From CADEEL01 sp050246475 (GTDB lineage: Bacteria > Pseudomonadota > Alphaproteobacteria > Caulobacterales > Aquidulcibacteraceae), in assembly GCA_050246475.1 (NCBI GenBank), contig JBFWVZ010000003.1:452526-516525 (forward strand): 64,000 nt of DNA, read 5' to 3'. The notes under the pieces were generated by a model. The model did no database searches and was not told the origin of the DNA. It was given only the letters and a program-made list of their open reading frames with translations. Each line of letters begins with the position of its first letter. Positions within the stretch are counted from its first letter, which is position 1. Positions 48,385 to 57,456 of the stretch are shown here, one piece after another. A program made the position numbers and the translations under genes.

Positions 48385-50618
48385 ACGCCCGGCAGGGCTG
48401 CCCATCCGGCCTCGCGCCGCCCGCCGGCGAATGCGCGCGCGCCGATCCCGCCGCGTTCGTGCGCCGTGACGCGGCGGGGCGCGAGACGCTGGAATTGCTC
48501 GTGCGCGGCGCGCGCTGCGCGGGCTGCATCGCCAAGATCGAGCGTGGTCTTCTGTCCCTTCCGGGCGTCGAGGAAGCGCGCCTCAATCTCAGCACCAACC
48601 GGCTCACCGCCTCGTGGCGCGCCGGCGCGCTCATAGGCGGCGACATCGTCGAGGCGGTCCGCGCGCTCGGTTATGACGCAATCGCCTTCGATCCGGACAC
48701 CGGCAAGCGCGAAGCCGACAAGGAGGGCCGCGCGCTTCTCCTGCGCCTCGCGGTCGCGGGCTTCGCGGCGATGAACATCATGATGTTCTCGGTGCCGGTG
48801 TGGTCCGGCGCCGGCGAGATGGGCGAAGCGCAACGCACCTACATGCACTGGATCTCCGCTGCCATCGCATTCCCCACGACGCTTTATGCGGGCCAGCCCT
48901 TCTTCCGCTCCGCGTGGGCAGCGCTGCGGCGCGGGCGCGCCAACATGGACGTGCCGATTTCGCTCGCCGTGATCCTCACGCTGGGCATTAGCCTCTACGA
49001 AACCATCGCGCGCGGCGCGCACGCTTACTTCGACGGCGTGGCGATGCTGCTCTTTCTGCTGCTCATCGGCCGTTATCTCGATCACAAGCTGCGCGCCGAA
49101 GCGGGCGCTGCCGCGCGCGATCTGCTCGCGCTGCAGGCCGCGACAGCCACGCGCGTCGAACCGAACGGAGACCTGCGCGCCATCGCGGTGCGCGATATTC
49201 GCGCCGGAGACCTCATTTCCTTGTCGCCCGGAGACCGCGCGCCGGTGGACGGCGTCATCGTGGAAGGCGCCTCCGACATCGATCTCGCCATCCTCACCGG
49301 AGAAACCACGCCGGCGCCGATGCGAGTGGGCGACACCCTCGCCGCGGGCGGGGTCAATCTCACGCAACGCTTGATCGTGCGTGCGACGAGCCGCGCCGCG
49401 GACTCGACCGTCGCGCAGCTCGCGCGGCTCGTGGAGATCGGCGAGCAAGGCCGCGCCAAATACCGCCGCATCGCGGACAAGGCCGCCGCTCTCTATATCC
49501 CGGTCGTTCACACGCTAGCCGCCGCCACCTTCATCGGCTGGATCGTCGCGCCGCTGATCGCGCATTTGCTTGGCTTCGATCTCGCCGCGATTGGCGTGCG
49601 CGGCGCGCTTTCGAACGCGGTCGCGGTGCTGATCATCACCTGCCCATGCGCCCTAGGCCTTGCTGCGCCCGCGGTGCAAATCGTCGCGACGGGGCGGCTC
49701 TTCCGCCAAGGCGTGCTCATCAAATCCGGCGACGCGCTGGAGCGGCTCGCGCAAGCCGATATAGTTCTGCTCGACAAAACCGGCACGCTCACGCTCGGCC
49801 GCCCGCGTCTCGTTTCCGGTCACGCCCAAGCCGAACTGCTGCTCGCCGCTTCGCTGGCGCGCGCCTCGCGCCATCCGCTGTCGCGCGCGATCGTCGAAGC
49901 GGCAGGCCCCGGCGCGGCGGCGGCGAAAGTGATCGAGCGGCCGGGACAAGGGCTTGAGGCGATAATCGGCGCACGTCGCGTGCAACTCGGCAGCGCGGCC
50001 TTCGTCGGCGCGCCCGAAAGCGCACATGCCGCCCCCGAGCTTTGGCTCCGCGCGGACCACGAAGCGCCGGTCCGCTTCCGCTTCGATGATACGCTGCGCG
50101 CCGACGCGCGCGAAGCGATCGCCGCGCTCACCGCTCGCGGACTTGACGTCGAATTGCTCTCCGGAGATCGCGAAGAGGCCGCTGCAAGCGCTGCGCGTGC
50201 GGCTGGAATTTCGTCGTGGCGCAGCCGCATGCGCCCGGAGGATAAAGTTCTGCGCATCGCCGAGCTCGTGAAGCAGGGCCGGAAAGTCTTCATGGTGGGC
50301 GACGGATTGAACGATGCCGCCGCGCTCGCCGCCGCGCACGTGTCTGCCTCTCCCGGCGCCGCGATCGCCGCCGCGCAAGCCGCCGCCGATATCGTCTTCC
50401 AGGGCGAGCGCTTGACGCCGTTGGTGGACGCCATCGACGTTGCCCGCGCCGCGCGTTCCCGCATGCTGGAGAATTTCGCCTTCGCCGCGCTCTACAATGC
50501 GGTGACCATTCCCATCGCGGTTCTCGGCTTGGTGACGCCGCTCATCGCCGCCCTCGCCATGAGCGGCTCATCGCTGATCGTCACGCTGAACGCCGCGCGT
50601 CTTGCCCGGAGAGCGTGA
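48360..50618 (+). CDS. ccoI: Copper P1B-type ATPase CcoI/FixI
   Basis: The 752-residue pump starts at GTG, supported by GGAGG five bases upstream inside ccoH. It has an N-terminal HMA domain with GARCAGCIAKIE, eight membrane helices, the CPC transport motif TCPCALGLAAP, the phosphorylation site DKTGTLT, and MVGDGLNDAAALAAA. It moves copper to the periplasm for maturation of cbb3 oxidase. Codon use matches the neighbouring genes. Confidence 0.95.
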   Translation: MAASGLALDARQGCPSGLAPPAGECARADPAAFVRRDAAGRETLELLVRGARCAGCIAKIERGLLSLPGVEEARLNLSTNRLTASWRAGALIGGDIVEAVRALGYDAIAFDPDTGKREADKEGRALLLRLAVAGFAAMNIMMFSVPVWSGAGEMGEAQRTYMHWISAAIAFPTTLYAGQPFFRSAWAALRRGRANMDVPISLAVILTLGISLYETIARGAHAYFDGVAMLLFLLLIGRYLDHKLRAEAGAAARDLLALQAATATRVEPNGDLRAIAVRDIRAGDLISLSPGDRAPVDGVIVEGASDIDLAILTGETTPAPMRVGDTLAAGGVNLTQRLIVRATSRAADSTVAQLARLVEIGEQGRAKYRRIADKAAALYIPVVHTLAAATFIGWIVAPLIAHLLGFDLAAIGVRGALSNAVAVLIITCPCALGLAAPAVQIVATGRLFRQGVLIKSGDALERLAQADIVLLDKTGTLTLGRPRLVSGHAQAELLLAASLARASRHPLSRAIVEAAGPGAAAAKVIERPGQGLEAIIGARRVQLGSAAFVGAPESAHAAPELWLRADHEAPVRFRFDDTLRADAREAIAALTARGLDVELLSGDREEAAASAARAAGISSWRSRMRPEDKVLRIAELVKQGRKVFMVGDGLNDAAALAAAHVSASPGAAIAAAQAAADIVFQGERLTPLVDAIDVARAARSRMLENFAFAALYNAVTIPIAVLGLVTPLIAALAMSGSSLIVTLNAARLARRA

Positions 50619-50770
50619 TGGATATTCTCGTCTATCTCGCGCCGGCGGCTGTTCTGATGGGCGCGATCGGCTTGGCGGCGTTCGTATGGTCGTTGAGGAA
50701 TGGCCAATACGAGGATCTCAAAGGCGCCGCGGAGCGCATCCTGATCGACGATCCGGAAGACGAACGCTAG
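50618..50770 (+). CDS. ccoS: cbb3 oxidase maturation protein CcoS
   Basis: A 50-residue frame: MDILVYLAPAAVLMGAIGLA, one membrane helix, then FVWSLRNGQYEDLKGAAERI and an acidic end DDPEDER, the classic CcoS pattern. It overlaps the ccoI stop by one base (TGATG) and overlaps the convergent cytochrome gene by four bases at a GCTAGC palindrome that gives a stop on each strand. Confidence 0.95.
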   Translation: MDILVYLAPAAVLMGAIGLAAFVWSLRNGQYEDLKGAAERILIDDPEDER

Positions 50771-51114
50771 CCGGCGCCGCGCGTCTGCACCGATTGAATG
50801 TAAGCCAGCAGCGCATCGATCTCATCGGGCTCGAGCCGGAATTCCGGCATCGCGGGATGGCCGACGAGAATGCCCTCCGCGAACGCCTCTTCCAACGCCG
50901 TCACCGGATAGTTTTCGGAGAACGTGCGGAAGGGCGGCGCTTGGGGATGGCGGCTCACGCCATCCCCACCGATGGCGTGACAGGATGCACAATGCGTCTC
51001 CGCAATGGCGCGCCCGCGCGCGAGAAGGTTCGCGTCGGTTCCCCCCGGCGCCGGGGCCTGCGCGTGAGCGCACCCGAGCGAGAGAAGCGCCAGAACAAGA
51101 ATGCGCGGCTTCAT
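50767..51114 (-). CDS. Small exported cytochrome c
   Basis: The 115-residue protein has a signal peptide (MKPRILVLALLSLGCAHAQ) and a single haem c motif THCASCHAIGGDG, with the Met ligand probably in GHPAMPEFRL. It could donate electrons to the cbb3 oxidase. The start MKPRILVL is chosen over an upstream ATG because it gives the signal peptide. A FixK-type box lies 36 bases upstream, shared with the divergent reductase gene. Confidence 0.88.
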   Translation of the reverse strand: MKPRILVLALLSLGCAHAQAPAPGGTDANLLARGRAIAETHCASCHAIGGDGVSRHPQAPPFRTFSENYPVTALEEAFAEGILVGHPAMPEFRLEPDEIDALLAYIQSVQTRGAG

Positions 51115-51149
51115 GCGCGCCAGTGGACGTTCCAAGAGGGAAAGCGGCA

Positions 51150-51163
51150 TTGAGGCAAATCAA
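51150..51163. promoter_or_regulatory. FixK/Fnr box in divergent promoter
   Basis: TTGAG-GCAA-ATCAA matches the anaerobox TTGAT-N4-ATCAA at nine of ten fixed positions. It lies 36 bases before the cytochrome c ATG (minus) and 36 bases before the reductase ATG (plus), so one site can serve both genes. Confidence 0.65.
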
Positions 51164-51198
51164 AGCGGCGCCGTCGCGTGCGCGCCTTTCCTGCCGCG

Positions 51199-51780
51199 AT
51201 GGGCAAGCGCATCCTCGTTGTCGACGGCCACCCCGACCCCGATCCTGCACGCCTCTGTCACGCATTGGCGAGCGCTTATGGCGAAGGCGCGCGCGCAGCC
51301 GGCCACGACGTGCGCAAGGCGCGCATCTGCGACGACGCCGTTTCGCCCGTTGCGTCGGCCGCTGAATTCGCGCGCGCCCCAACCGGCGCCTTCATCCTCA
51401 AACTGCAAGAGGATGTCATGTGGGCCGATCACCTCGTCTTCGTGTTTCCGCTGTTTCTCGGCACGATGCCCGCGAAGCTCCATGCCGCGCTCGAACAAAT
51501 GGCGCGCGGCGGCTTTGTTGCGGAGATCGATGCGAAGGGCTGGCGCCCGAAGCTCAAGGGCAAGTCAGCGCGCATCGTCGTGACCATGGGAATGCCCGCC
51601 TTGGCCTATCGCACGATGTTTGGCGCGCACGGCGTGCGCGGGCTTGAGCGAAGCATACTTGGCTTTGCGGGAGCCGGGCCGATCCGCGAAACGCTGATCG
51701 GCATGGCGGGGGATGTGTCCGCGCTTCGCGCCAGAACTCTATTCGCGCGCATGCGCGCGCTTGGCGCGCGGGCGCGGTAG
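51199..51780 (+). CDS. Flavodoxin-fold NAD(P)H dehydrogenase (quinone)
   Basis: The 193-residue protein has the flavodoxin-2 fold: ILVVDGHPDPDPARLCHALA, then HLVFVFPLFLGTMPAKLHAA and VVTMGMPALAYRTMFGAHGV. It probably reduces quinones with NAD(P)H. The start MGKRILVV is used. It sits between the FixK box and fixL, so it is likely induced under low oxygen. It is distantly similar in fold to the reductase at 40581. Confidence 0.83.
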   Translation: MGKRILVVDGHPDPDPARLCHALASAYGEGARAAGHDVRKARICDDAVSPVASAAEFARAPTGAFILKLQEDVMWADHLVFVFPLFLGTMPAKLHAALEQMARGGFVAEIDAKGWRPKLKGKSARIVVTMGMPALAYRTMFGAHGVRGLERSILGFAGAGPIRETLIGMAGDVSALRARTLFARMRALGARAR

Positions 51781-51825
51781 GGACGCGGCTTGGCGAACGC
51801 GCCCCTGCTTGTTACTGCCTCTCGC

Positions 51826-53325
51826 ATGAGCGCTCGCGAAACGACTCTGTCTGCTCGGATTTCCGCGGCATGGCGGCGCGCAGCCCATTCGCCGCCGCTT
51901 GCCTACGCCGCGATTGGCGCCGCGGCGCTCATCGCGGCCGCCTTGCGCGCGCTCATGCCCATCTCGCATCTGGAGGCCGCCGCGCTGCTTTTTCTCGCTC
52001 CGGTTCTGCTCGGCGCCGCGCTCGCCGGATTCGCCGGCGGCAGCCTTGCGGTGCTCTTCGGCATTCTGGGCAACATTGCGTTTGCCGCAAGCGGCGGCAT
52101 CTCCGGCGACGAGGCGGCCGGCATCTTCCTCTTTGCGCTCATCGCCATCGGCGTCGCCGCATTCGGCGAACAGATGCGCCGCGTCAATCTCGAGGCGGCG
52201 ATCTCGAACGACGATCTGCGCGCGCGCGAAGCGCATCTGCAATCCATTCTCGCCACCGTGCCCGATGCGATGATCGTCATCGACGAACGCGGCGTCATTC
52301 AATCCTTCAGCGCCGCGGCCGAGCGCTTGTTTGGCTGGCGCCAGGCTGAAATCGTCGATCAAAACGTCAAGACTCTCATGCCCAATCCCTATCGCGACGG
52401 GCACGACGGCTATCTCGCGCGCTACATGCGCACCGGCGAACGGCGGATCATCGGCATTGGCCGCATCGTCACCGCCCAGCGCCGTGACGGATCCACCTTT
52501 CCCATCGAACTCGCCGTTGGCGAGATGATCTCCGGTGAGCAGCGCTTCTTCACTGGCTTCATCCGCGACCTGACGGAGCGCCAGGAGACTGAAGCGCGCC
52601 TGCAGGAGCTGCAAAGCGAACTCGTCCACGTCTCGCGCCTCACCGCCCTTGGCGAGATGAGCTCCGCGCTGGCGCACGAACTCAATCAGCCGCTGACCGC
52701 CATCAACAATTATCTCAGCGGCGCCGTGCGCATGCTGGAGGATGAAAGCGCCGGGCCGGGCCGCGTTCGCGAGGCGCTTTCCAAAGCGGGCGCGCAAGCG
52801 CTCCGCGCGGGCGAGATCATCCGCCGCCTGCGCGATTTCGTGGCGCGCCGCGAAACCGAAAGCCGCCCGGAGAGCCTCGCCAAGCTCATCGAGGAGGCAA
52901 GCGCGCTCGCGCTCGTCGGCGCCAAGGAAGCTGCGGTGCGCTATCGCTTCGCGCCCGATCCGGGCGCCGATCAGGTCTTCGTCGATCGCGTGCAGGTGCA
53001 ACAGGTTCTGCTCAATCTGATGCGCAACGCCATCGACGCCATGGCCGGCGCCGCGCGGCGCGACCTCACCGTCACGACGCGCCCCGCGGAGAATTTCATG
53101 GCCGAGATAGCGGTGGCCGACACCGGGCCCGGCCTCGCGCCCGAGATCGCCGCCAAACTCTTCCAGCCCTTCGTGACGACGAAAACCTCAGGCATGGGCG
53201 TGGGCCTTTCCATCTCGCGCACGATCGTCGAGGCGCACGGCGGGCGCATCTGGGTTGAAGACAATCCCGGCGGCGGCGCCGTCTTCAAGGTCACGCTGCC
53301 GCGCGCGCGCGGAGAGGCGCCATGA
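51826..53325 (+). CDS. fixL: Oxygen-sensing histidine kinase FixL
   Basis: The 499-residue kinase has an N-terminal membrane region (about 25-110, four hydrophobic segments), a haem PAS domain, and HisKA/HATPase domains. The PAS domain shows the FixL haem ligand His193 in YRDGHDGYL and distal Arg213 in RIIGIGRIV, the same 20-residue spacing as in Bradyrhizobium FixL. The phosphorylated His284 is in ALAHELNQPLTAINNYLSG; VADTGPGLAPEI and GMGVGLSISR form the ATP lid. Oxygen binding shuts the kinase off. The ATG start replaces a TTG 36 bases earlier. It overlaps fixJ by four bases. Confidence 0.95.
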   Translation: MSARETTLSARISAAWRRAAHSPPLAYAAIGAAALIAAALRALMPISHLEAAALLFLAPVLLGAALAGFAGGSLAVLFGILGNIAFAASGGISGDEAAGIFLFALIAIGVAAFGEQMRRVNLEAAISNDDLRAREAHLQSILATVPDAMIVIDERGVIQSFSAAAERLFGWRQAEIVDQNVKTLMPNPYRDGHDGYLARYMRTGERRIIGIGRIVTAQRRDGSTFPIELAVGEMISGEQRFFTGFIRDLTERQETEARLQELQSELVHVSRLTALGEMSSALAHELNQPLTAINNYLSGAVRMLEDESAGPGRVREALSKAGAQALRAGEIIRRLRDFVARRETESRPESLAKLIEEASALALVGAKEAAVRYRFAPDPGADQVFVDRVQVQQVLLNLMRNAIDAMAGAARRDLTVTTRPAENFMAEIAVADTGPGLAPEIAAKLFQPFVTTKTSGMGVGLSISRTIVEAHGGRIWVEDNPGGGAVFKVTLPRARGEAP

Positions 53326-53942
53326 CCGGCGCGCCCGTCGTGCACATCATCGACGACGATCCCGCGGCCCGGGATTCGCTCGCCTTCCTGATGGAATCCG
53401 CCGGCCTCGCCGCGCGCGTCTTCGCCTCCGCCGAGGATTTCCTGGCGTGTCTCGGCGAAATCGAAGCGGGCTGCATCGTCAGCGACATCCGCATGCCCGG
53501 CCTCTCCGGGATCGATCTCATCGCCGAGCTGCGCCGGCGCGGCCACGCCGGCCATGCGATCATCCTGATCACTGGCCATGGCGATGTGCCGCTCGCGGTT
53601 GAAGCCATGAAACGCGGCGCGGCCGATTTCTTCGAAAAGCCCTATGACGACGGCAAGCTCATCGCCGCCGTGCGCGCCGCACTCGACGCGGGCTCCGCGC
53701 GCCACGCCGCCGATGAAGAGCGCGAAGCGATCCTGCGCCGCTACGCGAGCTTGAGCGGGCGCGAGCGCGATGTGCTGCGCGGGCTCGTCTCCGGCGCGGC
53801 CAACAAGGTGATCGCCAACGATCTCGGCATCAGCCCGCGCACCGTCGAAATCTACCGCGCCAACGTGATGGCCAAGATGGAGGCCGATAGCCTCTCCAGC
53901 CTCGTGCGGATGGCCATTTCCCATGGTCTCGAGCGCCAATGA
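53322..53942 (+). CDS. fixJ: Response regulator FixJ
   Basis: The 206-residue regulator has a receiver domain (HIIDDDPAARDSL; phospho-acceptor Asp55 in IVSDIRMPG; ITGHGDVPLAVEAMKRGA) and a LuxR-type helix-turn-helix (LSGRERDVLRGLVSGAANK, ISPRTVEIYRANVMAKM). It is phosphorylated by FixL at low oxygen and should activate fixK through the site at 41965. The ATGA overlap with fixL shows coupling. Confidence 0.95.
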   Translation: MTGAPVVHIIDDDPAARDSLAFLMESAGLAARVFASAEDFLACLGEIEAGCIVSDIRMPGLSGIDLIAELRRRGHAGHAIILITGHGDVPLAVEAMKRGAADFFEKPYDDGKLIAAVRAALDAGSARHAADEEREAILRRYASLSGRERDVLRGLVSGAANKVIANDLGISPRTVEIYRANVMAKMEADSLSSLVRMAISHGLERQ

Positions 53943-53983
53943 GCGCGCTGCATTCGTAAACGCGCGCTAACCATCCCGCTCCC

Positions 53984-53997
53984 GGCACGGCTCTTGC
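53984..53997 (+). promoter_or_regulatory. Possible sigma-54 promoter before the exopolysaccharide genes
   Basis: CGGCACGGCTCTTGC contains GG-N10-GC (GG 53984-53985, GC 53996-53997), close to the -24/-12 consensus TGGCAC-N5-TTGC with one mismatch. It lies 40 bases before the first exopolysaccharide gene start. No enhancer-binding protein gene is in the window. Confidence 0.4.
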
Positions 53998-54036
53998 GCG
54001 AGACGTGCGCGAAGAACTCGCGTGGGTGGGGTGGAG

Positions 54037-55638
54037 ATGGGCGTTCTCACGGGAACGATCGGATTCGGCGCCAAATTGGGCCGCCGCAAGGAAGAGCCGG
54101 CGTGCGATCCGCGCGCGGCGTTCCGCTGGCGCAAGCTCGAAGAGCCGCTATTGCTGCCCGCGCCGGCCAATCTCGACGCCATCAATCTCGACGACACGCC
54201 TGCTCCGAAAGAAAGCATCAACCATAAAGCGGCGCGCGCCTTCCCCGCTCTCACGCCCAAGCGCGCGCGCATCGAACCCGCCGTCGCCGCGCGCCTGCTG
54301 GCGTTCGGCGATTGGATGTTCCTCGCCGGCGCTTTCAGCGCCGCAATCACCATGGGCGCCGAAACGCCGCTCGGCGCGCTGACGCTCACAGCCGCGGCCG
54401 CCTTCGCGATCCCGCTGCTCGCATTGAAAGCCGGCTTGTGGCTGCTCGGCGCTTACCAGCCCGCGCACGCCGAACATGCCGAACGCGCGCTCGGCGGCCT
54501 GGCGCTCGGCGCCATCGCCGGCATCGCGCTTGGCGCATGGATCGCGCCGGGCGCGCAAGCGGCTGCGGCGCTCGCCGCGATCATCCCCCCAGCCGCCGTC
54601 GCGATGACGGCGCTGCACGCGGGCGTCTCGCTCTTCGTGCGCCGCTCGACGCGCGCGGGCGCCTACGCTGAAACCGCCATCGTCGTGGGCGCGACGGAAG
54701 CCGCACGCCGCTTCATCGCCCGCGCCCGCGAAACCGGACGCCTCCACATCGTCGCCGCCGTCGATGACCGCGCCGAGCGCGCGCCCTCCCATCTCGAAGG
54801 CGTGCCCGTCGCGGGCAGCGTGGATGATCTGCTGACATGGCGCCACCTGCCCGAGATTGACCGCATCATCGTCTCCGTCGGCGCGCATGCGGAGGCGCGC
54901 GCAAAATCCTTGATCGAGCGCCTGCGCGTGCTGCCCAACCGCGTCGATCTCCTCGTCGATCTCGAACGCACCGGCCACAGCGATCGCCGCTTTGACGGCG
55001 TGGCCTCGATCGCGTGCGTGTCAGGCGTGTTCACGCGCCCCGCGCGCGCGTTCGCCAAGCGCGTCTTCGATATTGCGCTCTCCAGCGCGCTCTTGATCGT
55101 GTTCGCGCCCGTGATGGCGTTGACCGCGATCGCGGTGGCGGTCGATAGCCCCGGCCCGGTGCTCTTCCGCCAGCGCCGCCACGGCTTCAACAATCGCATC
55201 ATTGAAGTGCTCAAGTTCCGCTCCATGAAGCACGCCGATGAGGCGCACGATATCGTGCAGGTGCGCGAAGCCGATCCGCGCGTCACGCGCGTGGGGCGCT
55301 TCATCCGCGCGCTGAGCCTCGATGAGTTGCCGCAACTTTGGAACGTCTTGAAGGGCGAGATGAGCCTCGTGGGTCCGCGCCCGCACCCAATCGGGTTGCG
55401 CGCGCATGACGGCGAACTCACCCGCATCGCCGCCGATTACGCGCACCGCCATCGCATGCGCCCCGGCATGACGGGCTGGGCCCAGATAAACGGCTCGCGC
55501 GGGCCGATGACGAACGCGGAAGCCGTGCGCGAACGCGTGCGCCTTGATCTCGAATATGTCGCGCACGCGAGCCTCGCGCTCGATTGCTGGATCCTGCTGC
55601 GCACCATCCCCACGCTCTTTAGCGGCGGGCTCAGATGA
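54037..55638 (+). CDS. Polyprenyl glycosylphosphotransferase (undecaprenyl-phosphate sugar transferase)
   Basis: The 533-residue enzyme starts exopolysaccharide repeat-unit assembly by moving a sugar-1-phosphate to undecaprenyl phosphate. It has four N-terminal membrane helices (about 85-205), a Rossmann-like CoA_binding_3 region (YAETAIVVGATEAARRFIAR), a fifth membrane segment and the bacterial sugar transferase domain: GPVLFRQRRHGFNN, VLKFRSMKHADE, LSLDELPQLWNVLKGEMSLV, GPRPHPIG. The start at ATG 54037 is chosen; in-frame GTGs upstream are possible. Confidence 0.92.
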   Translation: MGVLTGTIGFGAKLGRRKEEPACDPRAAFRWRKLEEPLLLPAPANLDAINLDDTPAPKESINHKAARAFPALTPKRARIEPAVAARLLAFGDWMFLAGAFSAAITMGAETPLGALTLTAAAAFAIPLLALKAGLWLLGAYQPAHAEHAERALGGLALGAIAGIALGAWIAPGAQAAAALAAIIPPAAVAMTALHAGVSLFVRRSTRAGAYAETAIVVGATEAARRFIARARETGRLHIVAAVDDRAERAPSHLEGVPVAGSVDDLLTWRHLPEIDRIIVSVGAHAEARAKSLIERLRVLPNRVDLLVDLERTGHSDRRFDGVASIACVSGVFTRPARAFAKRVFDIALSSALLIVFAPVMALTAIAVAVDSPGPVLFRQRRHGFNNRIIEVLKFRSMKHADEAHDIVQVREADPRVTRVGRFIRALSLDELPQLWNVLKGEMSLVGPRPHPIGLRAHDGELTRIAADYAHRHRMRPGMTGWAQINGSRGPMTNAEAVRERVRLDLEYVAHASLALDCWILLRTIPTLFSGGLR

Positions 55639-56402
55639 TCGAAGCGCTCTCCTACGAAACGCCGCGCCGTAAGCCCTTCGCGCGCTCGATGACGCAGGCC
55701 GCGCTGGCGCGCCCTGTGCGCGTGCGCCTGAAGAAGGCGATCCTCTCGGTCTGCTTTGACGATTTCCCCGTCAGCGCCGCCACGACTGGCGCGGCCGCCC
55801 TCGAACGCGTCGCCGCGCGCGGCACATTCTACGCCTGCGCGGGCCTCATGGGCGAAACCGGCGCGGCCGGGAAGCTCTTCGGCGCGGAAGATCTCCGGCG
55901 CCTCGCGCTCGCCGGCCACGAAATCGGCTGCCACACGCATACGCACATGAATTGCGCGCGCGAGCACGAGGCGGACGTTCTCTCCGCGTGTGCGCTCAAC
56001 GCGATCGATTTGTCCTTGCTGGGCGCCGAAAAGCCGGTGCGCTCGCTCGCTTATCCCTATGGCGAGACGACGAAGGCGCTTAAATTCGCACTGCCGCGCG
56101 ATTTCACCACGGCGCGCGGGCAAACACCAGGCCTCAATGCCGGGCGCGCCGATCTCGCGCACCTCAAGGCCTTCCGGTTCTACGGTTGGCGCGCGCTCGA
56201 GCCGCTGCTCAAGCAACTGGAGCGCGCCGATCGCCTGGGCGCCTGGATGATCGTCTTCACCCACGATGTCGCGGCCGAGCCGTCGCCCTGGGGCGTCCCG
56301 ACCGGCGCGCTCGGCAAACTTCTGCTGCGCGCACGCGAACTCAAGCTCAACATCCTTCCCATCGCCGATGCCGCGAACCGCGTCATGGCGGAGCAAAACT
56401 AA
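55635..56402 (+). CDS. Polysaccharide deacetylase
   Basis: The 255-residue NodB-type carbohydrate esterase shows FDDFPVSA (catalytic and metal Asp pair), GHEIGCHTHTHMN (metal His pair) and SLAYPYGETTKAL. It probably removes acetyl groups from an exopolysaccharide or lipid-linked oligosaccharide. There is no signal peptide. It overlaps the preceding transferase by four bases and the next glycosyltransferase by one, so the three act together. Confidence 0.88.
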   Translation: MIEALSYETPRRKPFARSMTQAALARPVRVRLKKAILSVCFDDFPVSAATTGAAALERVAARGTFYACAGLMGETGAAGKLFGAEDLRRLALAGHEIGCHTHTHMNCAREHEADVLSACALNAIDLSLLGAEKPVRSLAYPYGETTKALKFALPRDFTTARGQTPGLNAGRADLAHLKAFRFYGWRALEPLLKQLERADRLGAWMIVFTHDVAAEPSPWGVPTGALGKLLLRARELKLNILPIADAANRVMAEQN

Positions 56403-57289
56403 TGCGCGTTTCCGTTTGCATCACCACTTTCCGCCGCCCGGAGAGTTTCACACGCGCCGTGCGCAGCGTGTTCGCGCAGGTTGGCCTCGCGGAAATGGAT
56501 GTCGAGCTCGTGCTCGTCGACAATTCGCCCGAGGGCTCGGCAATCAACGTCATCCGCGCGCTGATGCGCAATGCGCCCGCGCTCGTGCGCGCCGGCCATG
56601 AGCGGCGCGTGGGCCAAGCCTTCGCGCGCCGCGCGGCCTTGAAGCTCGCGACCGGCGATCTCATCGCTTGGCTCGATGAGGATCAACAGGCCTCGCCGCT
56701 CTGGCTCACCCGGTTCCTCGAAGCGCAGCGCGAGCTGCGCGCCGACATCGTGTTCGGCCCCATCGCGCCGGAAGGCCTAGCGGGCCCGCACGCCGCTTAT
56801 TTCAACGCGCAATTCGAGCGCGACGGCGTTCAGCGCAACGCGCGGCTCGATGCGCCGATGGGCCTCGCCAACAGCCTGATGGTGCGGGCGCGGGCCCTGC
56901 GCAGCGATCAAGCCTTCGCCATGGGCGAGGCGCATTTCTTCGAAGAGTGCGCCGCGCGGGGTCTTTCGCTCGGCTGGGCGACGGGCGCCTGGGTCGCCCA
57001 CCACGTCGATCCCGTGCGCGCGACGCTGCGCTACGCCGCCAGAAACGCCTTCCGCGACGGTCAGCGCGCATGCGAGCGCGACGCGCGCGAAGGCAAACGT
57101 CTCTCGGTTCTGCGCCGCATGGCGGTGGGAAGCGTGGAGGCCGCGTTCTTCGGGATCTCGGGCGCGATGGCGCTCGTCTTCAAGACCGGCCGCGCTGTGC
57201 CGCTGATGAGCCGCGCCGCGAAAGGCGCGGGACAAGTCTTCTGGTTTGCCGACGCGCGCGCGGAGGAAGCGGCGGCGCAGGCGGCTTAA
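56402..57289 (+). CDS. Family 2 glycosyltransferase
   Basis: The 295-residue GT-A enzyme starts MRVSVCITTFRRPESFTRAV, with a nucleotide-binding region (VELVLVDNSPEGSA) and the metal motif LIAWLDEDQQASP. A C-terminal amphipathic/hydrophobic stretch (GSVEAAFFGISGAMALVF) may attach it to the membrane. It is the last gene of the exopolysaccharide trio; TAATG overlap fixes the start. Confidence 0.88.
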   Translation: MRVSVCITTFRRPESFTRAVRSVFAQVGLAEMDVELVLVDNSPEGSAINVIRALMRNAPALVRAGHERRVGQAFARRAALKLATGDLIAWLDEDQQASPLWLTRFLEAQRELRADIVFGPIAPEGLAGPHAAYFNAQFERDGVQRNARLDAPMGLANSLMVRARALRSDQAFAMGEAHFFEECAARGLSLGWATGAWVAHHVDPVRATLRYAARNAFRDGQRACERDAREGKRLSVLRRMAVGSVEAAFFGISGAMALVFKTGRAVPLMSRAAKGAGQVFWFADARAEEAAAQAA

Positions 57290-57298
57290 CGAGCGCTC

Positions 57299-57428
57299 AC
57301 CTCCCCCTGAAAGGGGGAGGATGGGAGGGGGTCAACGCTTTGCTCGGCCACTCTCGCGTTTGCGAGAGCCAAGACAATCCTTCAACGCGCCGCTCACCCC
57401 CACCTTACCTCCCCCTTTCAGGGGGAGG
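57299..57428. repeat. REP-like intergenic element
   Basis: ACCTCCCCCTGAAAGGGGGAGG (22 bases, 57299-57320) and ACCTCCCCCTTTCAGGGGGAGG (57407-57428) are each near-palindromes of the form CTCCCCC-N-GGGGGAG. They flank about 86 bases with a central hairpin CTCTCGC-gttt-GCGAGAG (57351-57368). It looks like a bacterial interspersed repeat or a small non-autonomous element placed after the glycosyltransferase gene. Confidence 0.6.
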
Positions 57429-57456
57429 AGTGGAGAGCGCAGCGCTCGATAGCGCC

